From assembly GCA_028712075.1 (NCBI GenBank), contig JAQTQX010000026.1, positions 1 through 61,633 on the forward strand: DNA of 61,633 nucleotides. Direction: 5' to 3'. Below the pieces are notes generated by a model. It was not told where the DNA came from, made no database searches, and saw nothing but the letters and a program-made list of their open reading frames with translations. The stretch is from Desulfuromonadaceae bacterium (GTDB lineage Bacteria; Desulfobacterota; Desulfuromonadia; Geobacterales; Pseudopelobacteraceae). Of this stretch, positions 9,568 through 18,036 are shown piece by piece. A program made the translations under genes and the position numbers. The stretch's first letter is position 1. Each line of letters starts with the position of its first letter.

Positions 9568-9977
9568 TTACTTTATGCCTTGCTTTGGTTTGATACTTTT
9601 GTCTTCAAGGGCGTTGAATAGCACTTCAAATTTTCCATCGACTTTTATCTCATGCAGCAATTGATATTTTTCGATGCTGTCCAGTTGCGTAAAGAGAGGT
9701 CGGCGTTGTTCGCCAGAAATTGCCGCATTAACACGAAGGCGTCGATAGTGAACTCAAGCGCCGGGTGCCATACCGAGTGGCTGTCCGGAATTTCCGGACT
9801 ACCACCCGCTCGTCAAGTTCACGCTCGTCGAAGATGTTCCGAGATGGTTTTTTTGCTTTTACAGAACAACTGTGCCATGTGATCCTGCGACAGCCAAACC
9901 GTCTCGTCCAAAAGTCGAATGTCGATCCTGATCGTCCCGTCCGGCGCTTGATAGATCGGCCTTTCGGAGTTATTCAT
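9568..9977 (-). pseudogene. Decayed chimeric RhuM / ORF6N-type gene
   Basis: The first part (from ATG at 9977) encodes an intact RhuM-family N-terminus (IYQAPDGTIRIDIRLLDETV, WLSQDHMAQLF) but hits a stop after ISEHLRRA at about 9819. In another frame the text continues as NIFDERELDERVVVRKFRT, typical of RhuM, so there is a frameshift. Further on, in shifted frames, come FTIDAFVLMRQFLANN and then FTQLDSIEKYQLLHEIKVDG and ALEDKSIKPKQGIK, which resemble the C-terminus of ORF6N/Rha phage regulators. The gene is therefore a broken fusion of remnants of two accessory families. It lies just after the HEAT-like gene stop (10042). Confidence 0.62.
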
Positions 9978-10041
9978 TATCCATCCTTCCGGTTGGGGTG
10001 TGGTTTTATTGGGGTCGTTTTTCATGCCCCTGCTCACAAAT

Positions 10042-13000
10042 TTATTCACCATGATAATTTTGCTCGTAAAATTGCGTTCCAGAGAATGAAAACGATTTAA
10101 AATTAGAGCTTGATATTAAGGCCGTTCCGCTATCTCCATTATTCAGCTTTATTTCAATATGTGTTGTCGCCATTGAAAGAGGAAGATATGTTGATTCTTC
10201 AGTCAACCAGCCGTCACCTTCCCACCGTTGACATTCATCTAGCCCTTCCGAGACCCATTTTCGGATAACAAAAATTGCATTTTTTTCAACGCCATTTGCT
10301 TTCACAACACCTTCCGATCGGACTACCTGTGACCCGGTTGGAGACCAATCCTGAGTATTCTTGCGCTTCTTCTCTTTGATTTTTTTCTCCAGTTTTTCAG
10401 CAAGCTGCGACAACCAATACTTTCGATTGGGCGGAATCTTTAGTTTTGACCTGACACTAAGTAGTTCATCCAAATGGTCAGATTCTCCTAATACCACCAA
10501 AGCCTCGCCATACTTCCATGCTGCCAGCATAAGGGAATCATTCGTAAGACTGGAAATTACTTTGTCCAGGCTTTCACGAGCTTTGACTCTTTCCTCTCGC
10601 ATCTTCATTGATTCTACGCAGGCTTCTCGGACTCTTTTGTCTGGGTCATCTTTGAGACTTGATGAAACCTTTATGAATATATTTTCGTCCTGAATAGCCC
10701 AACAAGCCTCTGCTGCTAGTCTACGTTCAACAGAAGACAACTCAAGATTATTACTTGCACGCGAATCAACAGATTTTTCAAAAGAATCCCTATCTGTTCT
10801 GCTCCAAGCTAGACGCGCTTCTTGACGCACCTCTTGGACTGGGGCTAACTCCAATTCGCTCAACAGGGCTATGGCCAGCGATTGCGAATTCGCGTCAGCA
10901 GATTGTGTTGATTCGCGGATTGCTTGTATCATTGCAATTAAAGATTCTGATGACCAACTGTTCCAATACTTATTCCAGGCAATTGATAAGAACACCCCAG
11001 GAGAGAAGTAAGCTAATCCTTTAAAAAGATTGTTTTCTGAATAAGCGTACGAAACTCTAGTAAAAATCCTTGAGGCTATGGCACTGGCAACCTCATTATT
11101 AGAATCGCTGTTTGATGTTTTTCCTCCAAGTGTTGCAATAAGACGCGATACCGTTCTCCAGTCACCACGCTCAATCACTGCGATGACGGCATCTTTAGCA
11201 GCAGCTTGATTGCTCAAATAGAATCGCCCTAAAAGGTATGCGCCTTGCTCTGATAACTTGGCCGGTTCTGCAACAGACCAGTTCTCATCAGAAAAAACAA
11301 TTCCTTGTTTTTGAAGCACACAGTTTGAACTAGCACTTTTGCCTGCAAGATCAAGAGCATAAATGCCATGAGCCGCAACCCAGCGATTGTCATGCATAGC
11401 AAGTTTTTCAATCTGCATAATGGTATGATCAGAAGGCGAAGCTGTTATTACAATCCTTGCGAGAGGGCAAAGGGCAAAAACATCTTCTACAAAATCCAAT
11501 TCGTTGAATATGGTTATTATTTTTTGCTGTTCTGTCTCAATGAGTTGATGGCTTGAGGCAATTTCTTCTAAAGCAACGGCTGCCAAGACGCGTCGTTGCC
11601 TCACTAGATCAGTTTTACCTTTCCAATCTGTTTTAAAGCTCTCTATCAGTTGTGAAACCAATTCTCGTGCAACGCCATATGAATCTTCTGTCCTGCTAAT
11701 ACGTTCCAGACAATATATGGCAAGCCCATCTACTGCATTGGTCGGTACATTGCCGCTATAAGTCATTCCGAAATCAAGCAGCCACTCAAAAGCTCTTGGG
11801 TCGCTTGAATAAGCGGCCATCTTTATGGCAGGTTCAATATAGAAGATTTCCGGAAAATCGTTGCCACTCCAGTCCAAACGATTAGTCAACCACGTTCCAA
11901 GTACATCCGGGAGACTTGGTTTGCTGAAGCATGATAATAATTTCAATATCCTTCCACGCATAAATGGGCTGGTTTCGTCAAATACGGCGCTAAACCAATC
12001 TAGCGATTCCTCAAGCCCTATTCGTAGCGCCACATCCCAAGCTGATTCCTTTAGCATGTCATCGCTGCTCATGCTACGAGTCTGATTATTTGTATTCTGA
12101 ACACAATCTGCTTTCAGCAGCTGTTTAACTTCAATGCATTGATCAGGACAAAGTCCCGTAAGTTGGTTTGAGCCTGTCAATCCAGTCAGCCTCAAATAAA
12201 ATAGGTAGCGAACGTGCTTTGACTGTTCATCCATCTCAGGCCGTTCAATAAGTAATTTGAGCAATTGTTCCGGCACATCTTTCAAGTTAAACCTGTTAAG
12301 CAGATTGCCGTTAAATATCAATTCACCAACATGAGGACGTCTGTCAGTTTCTTTATTCGTTATTACAATACGTACAATAACATCCCATATTTGTTTAGAG
12401 AATTCAGGATGAGCTTCAGCAATTTCGGAAAGAGCGCCAATGCAAAAGTCAGGAAAGAACGTTTTCTGTTGCTCCGCTGATGAGTTACATAATGCATCAA
12501 GAAGGAAATCAACCGATTGCGGTGAACGAAGCCATCTAAGCACGCTAAAAAGTGGAATAGCGGTTGTATGTTTGAGATGAGTTTCTGCAAGACAGCGAAA
12601 CTGCTCTTTGTCTTCTTCTGTGAGTCCACCAAGGGAGCATAACGTTGATAAAGCGGCATACCTGGTCGCTGGTGCAACATCTTCGTTGAAAGCAAGCCCT
12701 TTAAGAATGGAGGATATTTCTCCATCTCTGTATCCTATGGCTTCAATCATCCAGACTAAGTCCTGATTTGGGCTTATTTTCAGTCGCTGAACTACTTGAA
12801 ATAGAAGAGCTTGACGTATGCTACGCATATTGATGTCGCTATATTGCTCCATCCATTTGACGACACTTTTTCTGAATTCAGAGTAATGATATCGCTTGGC
12901 CTCATCATCGCCATCTTCAATACAAAGGTCTAACACACGTGCGGGAATTATTTCTTGTGCAATATCCGGATCATCAACGGTCAACTCAGCCATCCGATTA

Positions 13001-13149
13001 ATCCCATACGCACAACAATCCAGCAACACATCGCGATCCAATTCAGGCTCATGGCTCCCTGTAAATGCTCTGTCAATCCAGTTGAACACTTCAGAAACAT
13101 TAGCGGCGTCGCTTATGCCCTCATAAATATCGTGTCTTGTTAAACTCAT
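10042..13149 (-). CDS. Large HEAT-like repeat protein, partner of the STAND nuclease
   Basis: A 1035-residue, mostly alpha-helical protein. Recurrent two-helix units of HEAT/ARM character run through most of it, for example ATRYAALSTLCSLGGLTEED, SVDFLLDALCNSSAEQQKTF, NRWVAAHGIYALDLAGKSA and DPDKRVREACVESMKMREER. A lysine-rich helix near residue 930 (EKLEKKIKEKKRKN) leads into a distinct, apparently beta-rich last 90 residues. No catalytic motif was found. Its ATG overlaps the stop of the upstream NTPase gene by four bases, so the two are made together. By analogy with STAND systems, where helical repeats recognise the trigger, it may be the sensor or scaffold; that is inference. Base composition is visibly richer in A/T than the flanking RND genes. 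Confidence 0.8.
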   Translation of the reverse strand: MSLTRHDIYEGISDAANVSEVFNWIDRAFTGSHEPELDRDVLLDCCAYGINRMAELTVDDPDIAQEIIPARVLDLCIEDGDDEAKRYHYSEFRKSVVKWMEQYSDINMRSIRQALLFQVVQRLKISPNQDLVWMIEAIGYRDGEISSILKGLAFNEDVAPATRYAALSTLCSLGGLTEEDKEQFRCLAETHLKHTTAIPLFSVLRWLRSPQSVDFLLDALCNSSAEQQKTFFPDFCIGALSEIAEAHPEFSKQIWDVIVRIVITNKETDRRPHVGELIFNGNLLNRFNLKDVPEQLLKLLIERPEMDEQSKHVRYLFYLRLTGLTGSNQLTGLCPDQCIEVKQLLKADCVQNTNNQTRSMSSDDMLKESAWDVALRIGLEESLDWFSAVFDETSPFMRGRILKLLSCFSKPSLPDVLGTWLTNRLDWSGNDFPEIFYIEPAIKMAAYSSDPRAFEWLLDFGMTYSGNVPTNAVDGLAIYCLERISRTEDSYGVARELVSQLIESFKTDWKGKTDLVRQRRVLAAVALEEIASSHQLIETEQQKIITIFNELDFVEDVFALCPLARIVITASPSDHTIMQIEKLAMHDNRWVAAHGIYALDLAGKSASSNCVLQKQGIVFSDENWSVAEPAKLSEQGAYLLGRFYLSNQAAAKDAVIAVIERGDWRTVSRLIATLGGKTSNSDSNNEVASAIASRIFTRVSYAYSENNLFKGLAYFSPGVFLSIAWNKYWNSWSSESLIAMIQAIRESTQSADANSQSLAIALLSELELAPVQEVRQEARLAWSRTDRDSFEKSVDSRASNNLELSSVERRLAAEACWAIQDENIFIKVSSSLKDDPDKRVREACVESMKMREERVKARESLDKVISSLTNDSLMLAAWKYGEALVVLGESDHLDELLSVRSKLKIPPNRKYWLSQLAEKLEKKIKEKKRKNTQDWSPTGSQVVRSEGVVKANGVEKNAIFVIRKWVSEGLDECQRWEGDGWLTEESTYLPLSMATTHIEIKLNNGDSGTALISSSNFKSFSFSGTQFYEQNYHGE

Positions 13150-15137
13150 AAAGTTTCCACCTCTGTTTCCGCTCCAAGTGCCGCAAAGCTTTTACAAATC
13201 AGCTGATTGGACCATTTCCACTTTTCAGCATCATCAATTTCAATCAGCCCAGCTGAGATTGCCTCATTAAATGTCAATGTCGCTGGGGTGAGTTCCCACC
13301 TCAAATCCAGGGCACTGCTAATCCATACCGCCCTGCTATGAACAGCACATGTAGCGGTTTTGTGAGAAATGCAGTTGAGTAAGTCTTTTAAATTCGTTTT
13401 GTCAATAGGTGGTCCAGCATGTCTCCAATTCATCTTTTTTGTAAACCAATCAAGAATTCCATGCCCAAAGCTGGAATACCCAACAGACATATTGTTAATC
13501 AACTCTTCCTGCTCGATGTCATTCATTTTGGCAAAAACACTCCAAAGGACGGGATGATGAAGTGAATCAAATAACACTCGTTCCCAATCAGAAGGTCCAG
13601 GTGTGCCCATAAAAACATCTCCGAATAGCAACTCGTTGCTATTATCGCCCCCTGTACGATAACCTGGATTAACAACATAAGTGTTTGATAAATTTGACAT
13701 AACAAGCCCGAGCAATTTCTCCTTTGCAATAGAGTCACTCATTCCCATGACAAGATTTGCAAACTCATTATTGTCAAAAAACTCAACATTAACCAGAATA
13801 TTGCTTAGATCGTCTTTAAGCGATCCGCCAGTGCGTTCCAATAAAGTTTCAAGCGTTTTTTTGTCGCGACAAGTGACTATTAAAACTGCATTACTTGGCG
13901 ACTTATTAAACTCATCCAGAAATTTTCGTACGCTATTTGTTGCGTCATTGCCCGTTTCATCAATTCCATCCAATATCAGGTAAAGCTTGTGCGGGTTACT
14001 TCCATTCGCCACTCGTAGTCGTTTTAATGCATCTGTATTTGAGCTGTTTGTACAGAGTAGAACACCACTCCAATCAGCTATCGTCTTGGCAATCCAATTG
14101 TCGCTCAGACAGCAGGCATGCTTAACCTCAATCATAGCCTCGGGATGTTTTTGGAGGGAGTGAATTACCCATTTTGCCAAATACGATGATTTGCCTGTGC
14201 CGCCGCGCCCGATTAGCACTATCAACTGCTTTCCAGCAGCAACTAAACTGTTCAATTTGCCTGCCACAGATTCTCTATCAACGATTTTTTGTAATTCGCC
14301 TCGGAACAAGGGGGAAACATCGGGGGGGTAGTTATCCCTGATAGATTTAACTGTCAATTCACATGGACTCTCACATAATGTCAGAGCTCTATTTAAAGTT
14401 GTTTTATCAATACGCATCCCAGGCTCTTTAAATATGGCACCTATTAACGAAAAAATACCGTTATTTATTAAATCTGGACTTAAACCCAATCGTTCACCAT
14501 ATAAGGTCAATTCACGCCAGAAATAAGATAGGGAAGCTGGGATTACAGGAGGGTGGAAATGCTGTAGTACATATTTTACATAGTTTTCAATTTGTACCCG
14601 TTCAGGTGCAGTACTGGTCGCAGCTTGATCACCCAAGACCAAGTCAACAATATTTTTCAGCCCGGCGTTGTCAACTTCATGCTTTGCAATCCAACTCCTT
14701 ACAGTACCGCTAATCTCGCGGTTGGTGACCAAGACATATCTAAAAACGGTAAAACCGTCAGAAATTGCGCGTTGTGAGCCTTTAACAAATGCAGCAACAA
14801 TATCCTTGAAACTGTCCGCTCTCAGTTTTGCCCCACTTGCTGAACCTGAATATTTGAACTGATAGAAGGCACATTGGTTTTCAGGCATGCCATTTACAGG
14901 ATAAAGTATCGCATCCTGATCGTAGGACGCTTCAGGAATGAGGCCGCCAATTTCAACCATCGCGTCAAGATCATCTCCCTCCATGCCTTGATCGCGCAGA
15001 TTATGGGCACGTGCAACAAGACTTGCAGCGCCGACTGCTTGGTAGAAAAAGCCTGACAGTGCCCATTTGCCACCATTTTTTTCACTCAACGTATTATCCG
15101 CCAACCCCAACTCCCCTTTGAACACCTTCCAACTCAA
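13146..15137 (-). CDS. Cap4/DUF4297-like nuclease fused to STAND-type NTPase
   Basis: A 663-residue protein. Residues 20-150 look like a Cap4/DUF4297 PD-(D/E)XK nuclease: LSGFFYQAVGAA near the start, acidic GDDLDAMVEIGG (Asp58), and YQFKY giving Q93-x-K95. Residues 295-460 form a P-loop NTPase of STAND style: Walker A GRGGTGKSS (310-318), Walker B LYLILDGIDE (385-394) and a VLIVTCR sensor segment (418-424). The helical C-terminus is short. It starts with TTG at 15137, with AAGGAG 11 bases upstream; the frame is open further, to the TAA of the adaptor remnant, so the original N-terminus could have been longer. It is coupled to the HEAT-like gene. Probable anti-phage or anti-plasmid effector; no exact known system is recognised. 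Confidence 0.78.
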   Translation of the reverse strand: MSWKVFKGELGLADNTLSEKNGGKWALSGFFYQAVGAASLVARAHNLRDQGMEGDDLDAMVEIGGLIPEASYDQDAILYPVNGMPENQCAFYQFKYSGSASGAKLRADSFKDIVAAFVKGSQRAISDGFTVFRYVLVTNREISGTVRSWIAKHEVDNAGLKNIVDLVLGDQAATSTAPERVQIENYVKYVLQHFHPPVIPASLSYFWRELTLYGERLGLSPDLINNGIFSLIGAIFKEPGMRIDKTTLNRALTLCESPCELTVKSIRDNYPPDVSPLFRGELQKIVDRESVAGKLNSLVAAGKQLIVLIGRGGTGKSSYLAKWVIHSLQKHPEAMIEVKHACCLSDNWIAKTIADWSGVLLCTNSSNTDALKRLRVANGSNPHKLYLILDGIDETGNDATNSVRKFLDEFNKSPSNAVLIVTCRDKKTLETLLERTGGSLKDDLSNILVNVEFFDNNEFANLVMGMSDSIAKEKLLGLVMSNLSNTYVVNPGYRTGGDNSNELLFGDVFMGTPGPSDWERVLFDSLHHPVLWSVFAKMNDIEQEELINNMSVGYSSFGHGILDWFTKKMNWRHAGPPIDKTNLKDLLNCISHKTATCAVHSRAVWISSALDLRWELTPATLTFNEAISAGLIEIDDAEKWKWSNQLICKSFAALGAETEVETL

Positions 15138-15179
15138 ACCACCATAAACTCCTTCAAGCTCGCTCAGGTTCCCGGCCAG

Positions 15180-15187
15180 TTACTCCT
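15180..15187. repeat. Right 8-bp direct repeat at island edge
   Basis: Second copy of TTACTCCT (see 8452-8459). It covers the stop codon of the adaptor 3' remnant. Confidence 0.45.
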
Positions 15188-15286
15188 TTTTCCCATTTTC
15201 CCCCTGCTTCTCCTTCGCCTCCACAACCGCCCCCGGCGTCAACCGCAGCTGACCGTCAATCACCACCGTCTCACCCGGCAGCAGCC
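15180..15286 (-). pseudogene. Remnant 3' end of an RND adaptor gene
   Basis: In frame on the minus strand this reads LLPGETVVIDGQLRL, then TPGAVVEAKEKQGENGKKE and stop. It is nearly the same as the C-terminus of the intact adaptor at 16327-17439 (APGETVVVDGQLRL, TPGAVVEAKEKQAGKGTK). Thirty-nine bases are identical (15203-15241 and 16347-16385), with scattered differences beyond. It ends in AAGGAGTAA, a natural ribosome binding site for a following permease gene. It is therefore either the displaced original 3' end of the adaptor or a piece of a related operon brought in by recombination. Confidence 0.75.
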
Positions 15287-15326
15287 AGTAGGAGCGCTCC
15301 CAAGATAGCGATCATGACCAGTTCGT

Positions 15327-15372
15327 GTTTTTTTGAACTTTTTTGGACTTTTTTGAACTTTTTTTGAACTTT
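15327..15372. repeat. Short T-rich tandem repeat
   Basis: About four copies of a 10-12 base unit of the form TTTTTTGAACTT, one copy with GGACTT. The tract lies between the adaptor remnant and the stop of the truncated ATP-binding gene. It could be a slippage tract; no terminator-like stem is seen. Confidence 0.5.
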
Positions 15373-15377
15373 CTGAA

Positions 15378-16319
15378 TTATTCCGGTATCTTATAACAAC
15401 TGCTCTTTTTGTAACCAATCTGCATAAGAATTCCCTTGTCACGCATTCGGTGTAGACACGTCCTGGCCTCAATATCCTTTAAATCAAGTAGGCCGACACA
15501 TTGTTTTCTTGTTATGGAGCCATGTCTGCGAACATAGTCCAGCACCTTGTCTTCAGGCAGAAGAGGTAAAGATCTTTCATCCTTTTCTTTAGCCGAATCA
15601 CTCAGTATGTAGTGACTCCACCGGCGGGAGCTGTGTTGCGAGGTGAGGCCCGATTGTACCAGGCCACGAAGTTCCCGGCTTGCAGTTACTGAATCCACAT
15701 GGGCAAGTCGCTGATAATCAAAATTAGTGATCTGCGGATTGTGACGCAAGTATACCAATGCCAGCCGCTGCCGGTCATTGAGCGGTTTATCTGCAAAACG
15801 GTTGAGCCAGGCGATAGCATCAGCATTCATCAAGGTCAAATTACGCATCGTCACCAGAAACGAACTCCGGCGATCCTGAAACCGTGGCGGCTCAAGATTT
15901 GCGGAGCGCATTGCTCCCAACATCGCTTTTATGCCACTACCACGGTTTTCCACCAGATGCAGGTCTTCGAGCAAACGAACCAACGTACGATTTCGAGTCG
16001 ATTGTTCTTCTTCCAGGGTTTCAAGAGTCACCGTTCCATAAAGACCGCCGGGGCTTTGTATCTCCATCCGGTCAGCGAACAGACGAATCTGAATGTAACT
16101 TCCACGTGCAAAGTTGCTGTAATCGCGGTGGGCAACCGCATTGACAATAGCTTCACGGATCGCCTCTTCAGGATACTCGGGAATATCCCGGCGATACAGG
16201 CCCTCAATCAAACTGCCTTTACGGATACTTGCCATTATGTGGTTAACCGCATCTCCAATCATTTCAGGAATAGGCCCTTCAAATTTCCGGTTGTCAAGGA
16301 AGCGCTCACCACGGGGCGT
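15378..16319 (-). pseudogene. 5'-truncated ATP-binding (AlbA_2/RecG-like) regulator
   Basis: About 314 residues of an ATP-binding protein of the family annotated as Schlafen AlbA_2 / RecG-like transcriptional regulators. Recognisable parts are YPEEAIREAIVNAVAHRDY, MEIQSPGGLYGTVTLE and ENRGSGIKAMLGAM (HATPase_c_4-like), then winged-helix segments near the C-terminus. The N-terminal AlbA_2 domain, about 130-150 residues, is missing: upstream of TPRGERFLDNRKF the sequence runs straight into the 3' end of the RND adaptor gene. The open frame extends to 16370 only because it crosses adaptor sequence. It is probably a dead gene cut by recombination, unless re-expressed from an internal start. Confidence 0.72.
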
Positions 16320-16326
16320 TGTTATT

Positions 16327-17439
16327 TTATTTCGTGCCCTTGCCCGCCTGCTTCTCCTTCGCCTCCACAACCGCCCCCGGCGTCAGACGCAACTGACCGT
16401 CAACTACTACCGTCTCACCCGGCGCAAGCCCCTGTTCGATCACCGTCTCGTCACCCGCCGCTGCTGATGTAATCCGGCGCATCTCCACCGTGTTGTCCTG
16501 CTTCACCACGTAGACAAACTCCCCCTGCTGGCTGGTCTGAATGGCGTGGGTCGGGATGACGACGGCGTTTTGCCGGGAAGCAAGCGTGATCACCACGTCG
16601 GTGAACTGCCCTGGCCAGAGTTTATGCGCCTTGTTGGCAAAGGTTCCCTTGAGTTTGATCGTGCCGGTGGCAGGATTGACGGCATTGTCCAGGAAACTGA
16701 TCGTGCCGGATTCGGTGGCGCCCGGTACGTTGGGGATGACGGCCTCTATCTTCAACTGACCGGCGGCCATGCCCCGCTTTATGTCGGCAAGGAGTTTCTC
16801 CGGGAGGGAAAAGGTGACATAGATCGGCGCAAGCTGATTGACCGTCACAATCGCCATGTCGTTGGCTTTCACCAGGTTGCCCGGCTGCAGCGCAATCGCA
16901 CCGGTCCGGCCGGCAATCGGTGAGCGGATGGAGCAATAACCGAGCTGTATTTTTGCGTTCTTGATGGCGGAACGATCGGCCGCTATTGTGGCGGCCAATG
17001 AATCGGCATTTGACTGAAGCAGCTCATACTGGTCGCGGGTAACGATGCCCTCCTTGAGCAGGCCGGCGTAGCGCTCCGCCTGTTCGCGGGCGAATTTAGC
17101 CTGGGCCTGGTCTTTGGCCAGAGCAGCCTCAAATTGGCTTACCGTCGCCTGGAACGGCTCCGGGTCAATGCTGACCAGCAGGGTGCCTTTATCCACGTCA
17201 CTCCCTTCAGTAAAGTGGAGCTTCGCTATCTGGCCGTTTACCTGTGACTTTATGGCAACGCTGGTGAAAGCCTCGATTGTGCCGATCGCTTTCACCTGAA
17301 CCGGCACATTCTTCTGAAGCGACTGGACCACCTTTACCGGAACCGGCTGTTTCGTTTTGGGTTTTTCTTTTTTGGCAGTGCAGGATGTACAGAGGAGAAA
17401 CAGAGCGAAGAACGACAGGAGTTGTAGGGAGTGCTTCAT
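16327..17439 (-). CDS. RND efflux periplasmic adaptor (MdtA-like lipoprotein)
   Basis: A 370-residue membrane fusion protein. The N-terminus (LLSFFALFLLCTSC) looks like a lipoprotein signal with Cys at about residue 19. Next come the lipoyl/barrel-sandwich strands (GTIEAFTSVAIKSQVNGQIA), an alpha-hairpin (LAKDQAQAKFAREQAERYAG), the returning strand CSIRSPIAGRTGAIALQPGN, and the beta-barrel and proximal domains. It links an RND pump to an outer membrane channel. Its expected neighbour, the permease at 5349-8444, is separated from it by the accessory island, so co-transcription may be lost. The stop TAA is followed within a few bases by the truncated ATP-binding gene. Confidence 0.92.
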   Translation of the reverse strand: MKHSLQLLSFFALFLLCTSCTAKKEKPKTKQPVPVKVVQSLQKNVPVQVKAIGTIEAFTSVAIKSQVNGQIAKLHFTEGSDVDKGTLLVSIDPEPFQATVSQFEAALAKDQAQAKFAREQAERYAGLLKEGIVTRDQYELLQSNADSLAATIAADRSAIKNAKIQLGYCSIRSPIAGRTGAIALQPGNLVKANDMAIVTVNQLAPIYVTFSLPEKLLADIKRGMAAGQLKIEAVIPNVPGATESGTISFLDNAVNPATGTIKLKGTFANKAHKLWPGQFTDVVITLASRQNAVVIPTHAIQTSQQGEFVYVVKQDNTVEMRRITSAAAGDETVIEQGLAPGETVVVDGQLRLTPGAVVEAKEKQAGKGTK

Positions 17440-17565
17440 GGGTTTTTGCGTCCTTTACGGCACATATTTTCAGTTTCCAACCATTGCTCAGTGTTTCAAA
17501 TGATTTTTTATGTTGAACGGAAAATGGGATTGAAACAGTACTGATACTGATTCGTTCAGTGTGGA

Positions 17566-17949
17566 TTATGGAGTGTGATGTGCGGTCAGCAACGCAAGAG
17601 CCTCTTCCATTGTCCTGGTTACGAAATATTCGATAGGGATTTCGGCAGATTCAGCCATGATTGAGTACAGGCACAACCGTTTGTAATCATTATCGGTACT
17701 TCCGATGAAAATAGTTTTGCCGCCGGAACGGGTGCCATGCGCCAAAACAGTTTTTACCGCTTCAGCCAACGCCTTGAATTCTGAAGGGTCCGGCCTCATT
17801 GCCCCTTTTCGGAAATCCCAGATAACATTGGTATACGAGTACTTATAATAATATTCATTGACAACAGCGACCATTTCTTTGGCCGTTGCTTCCCCGATGA
17901 CAGTCAGCAGTAGCAGATCGCCCTCTGTTGTAATATCGATTTTCGCCAT
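17566..17949 (-). CDS. STAS/SpoIIAA-like small protein
   Basis: A 127-residue protein started at the ATG at 17949, which has GGAAGGTG just upstream; the longer frame adds ten unlikely residues. The fold pattern (ITTEGDLLLLTVIGEAT, NVIWDFRKGAM, KTIFIGST, YFVTRTMEEALALL) resembles SpoIIAA/STAS-like proteins, which usually mediate protein-protein regulation. No phosphorylatable serine position can be assigned confidently. It is transcribed in the same direction as, and 126 bases upstream of, the adaptor gene, and it follows recD. Confidence 0.6.
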   Translation of the reverse strand: MAKIDITTEGDLLLLTVIGEATAKEMVAVVNEYYYKYSYTNVIWDFRKGAMRPDPSEFKALAEAVKTVLAHGTRSGGKTIFIGSTDNDYKRLCLYSIMAESAEIPIEYFVTRTMEEALALLTAHHTP

Positions 17950-18036
17950 TGAAAACACCTTCCATCCACAATAATGCACTGACGCCCGCGTACAATACTT
18001 CAGATATACGGAAAATAGTCAATACTAAAATACATA

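Noticed and set aside
15327..15372. T-run considered as a rho-independent terminator
   Set aside because: No GC-rich stem precedes the T tract on either strand.
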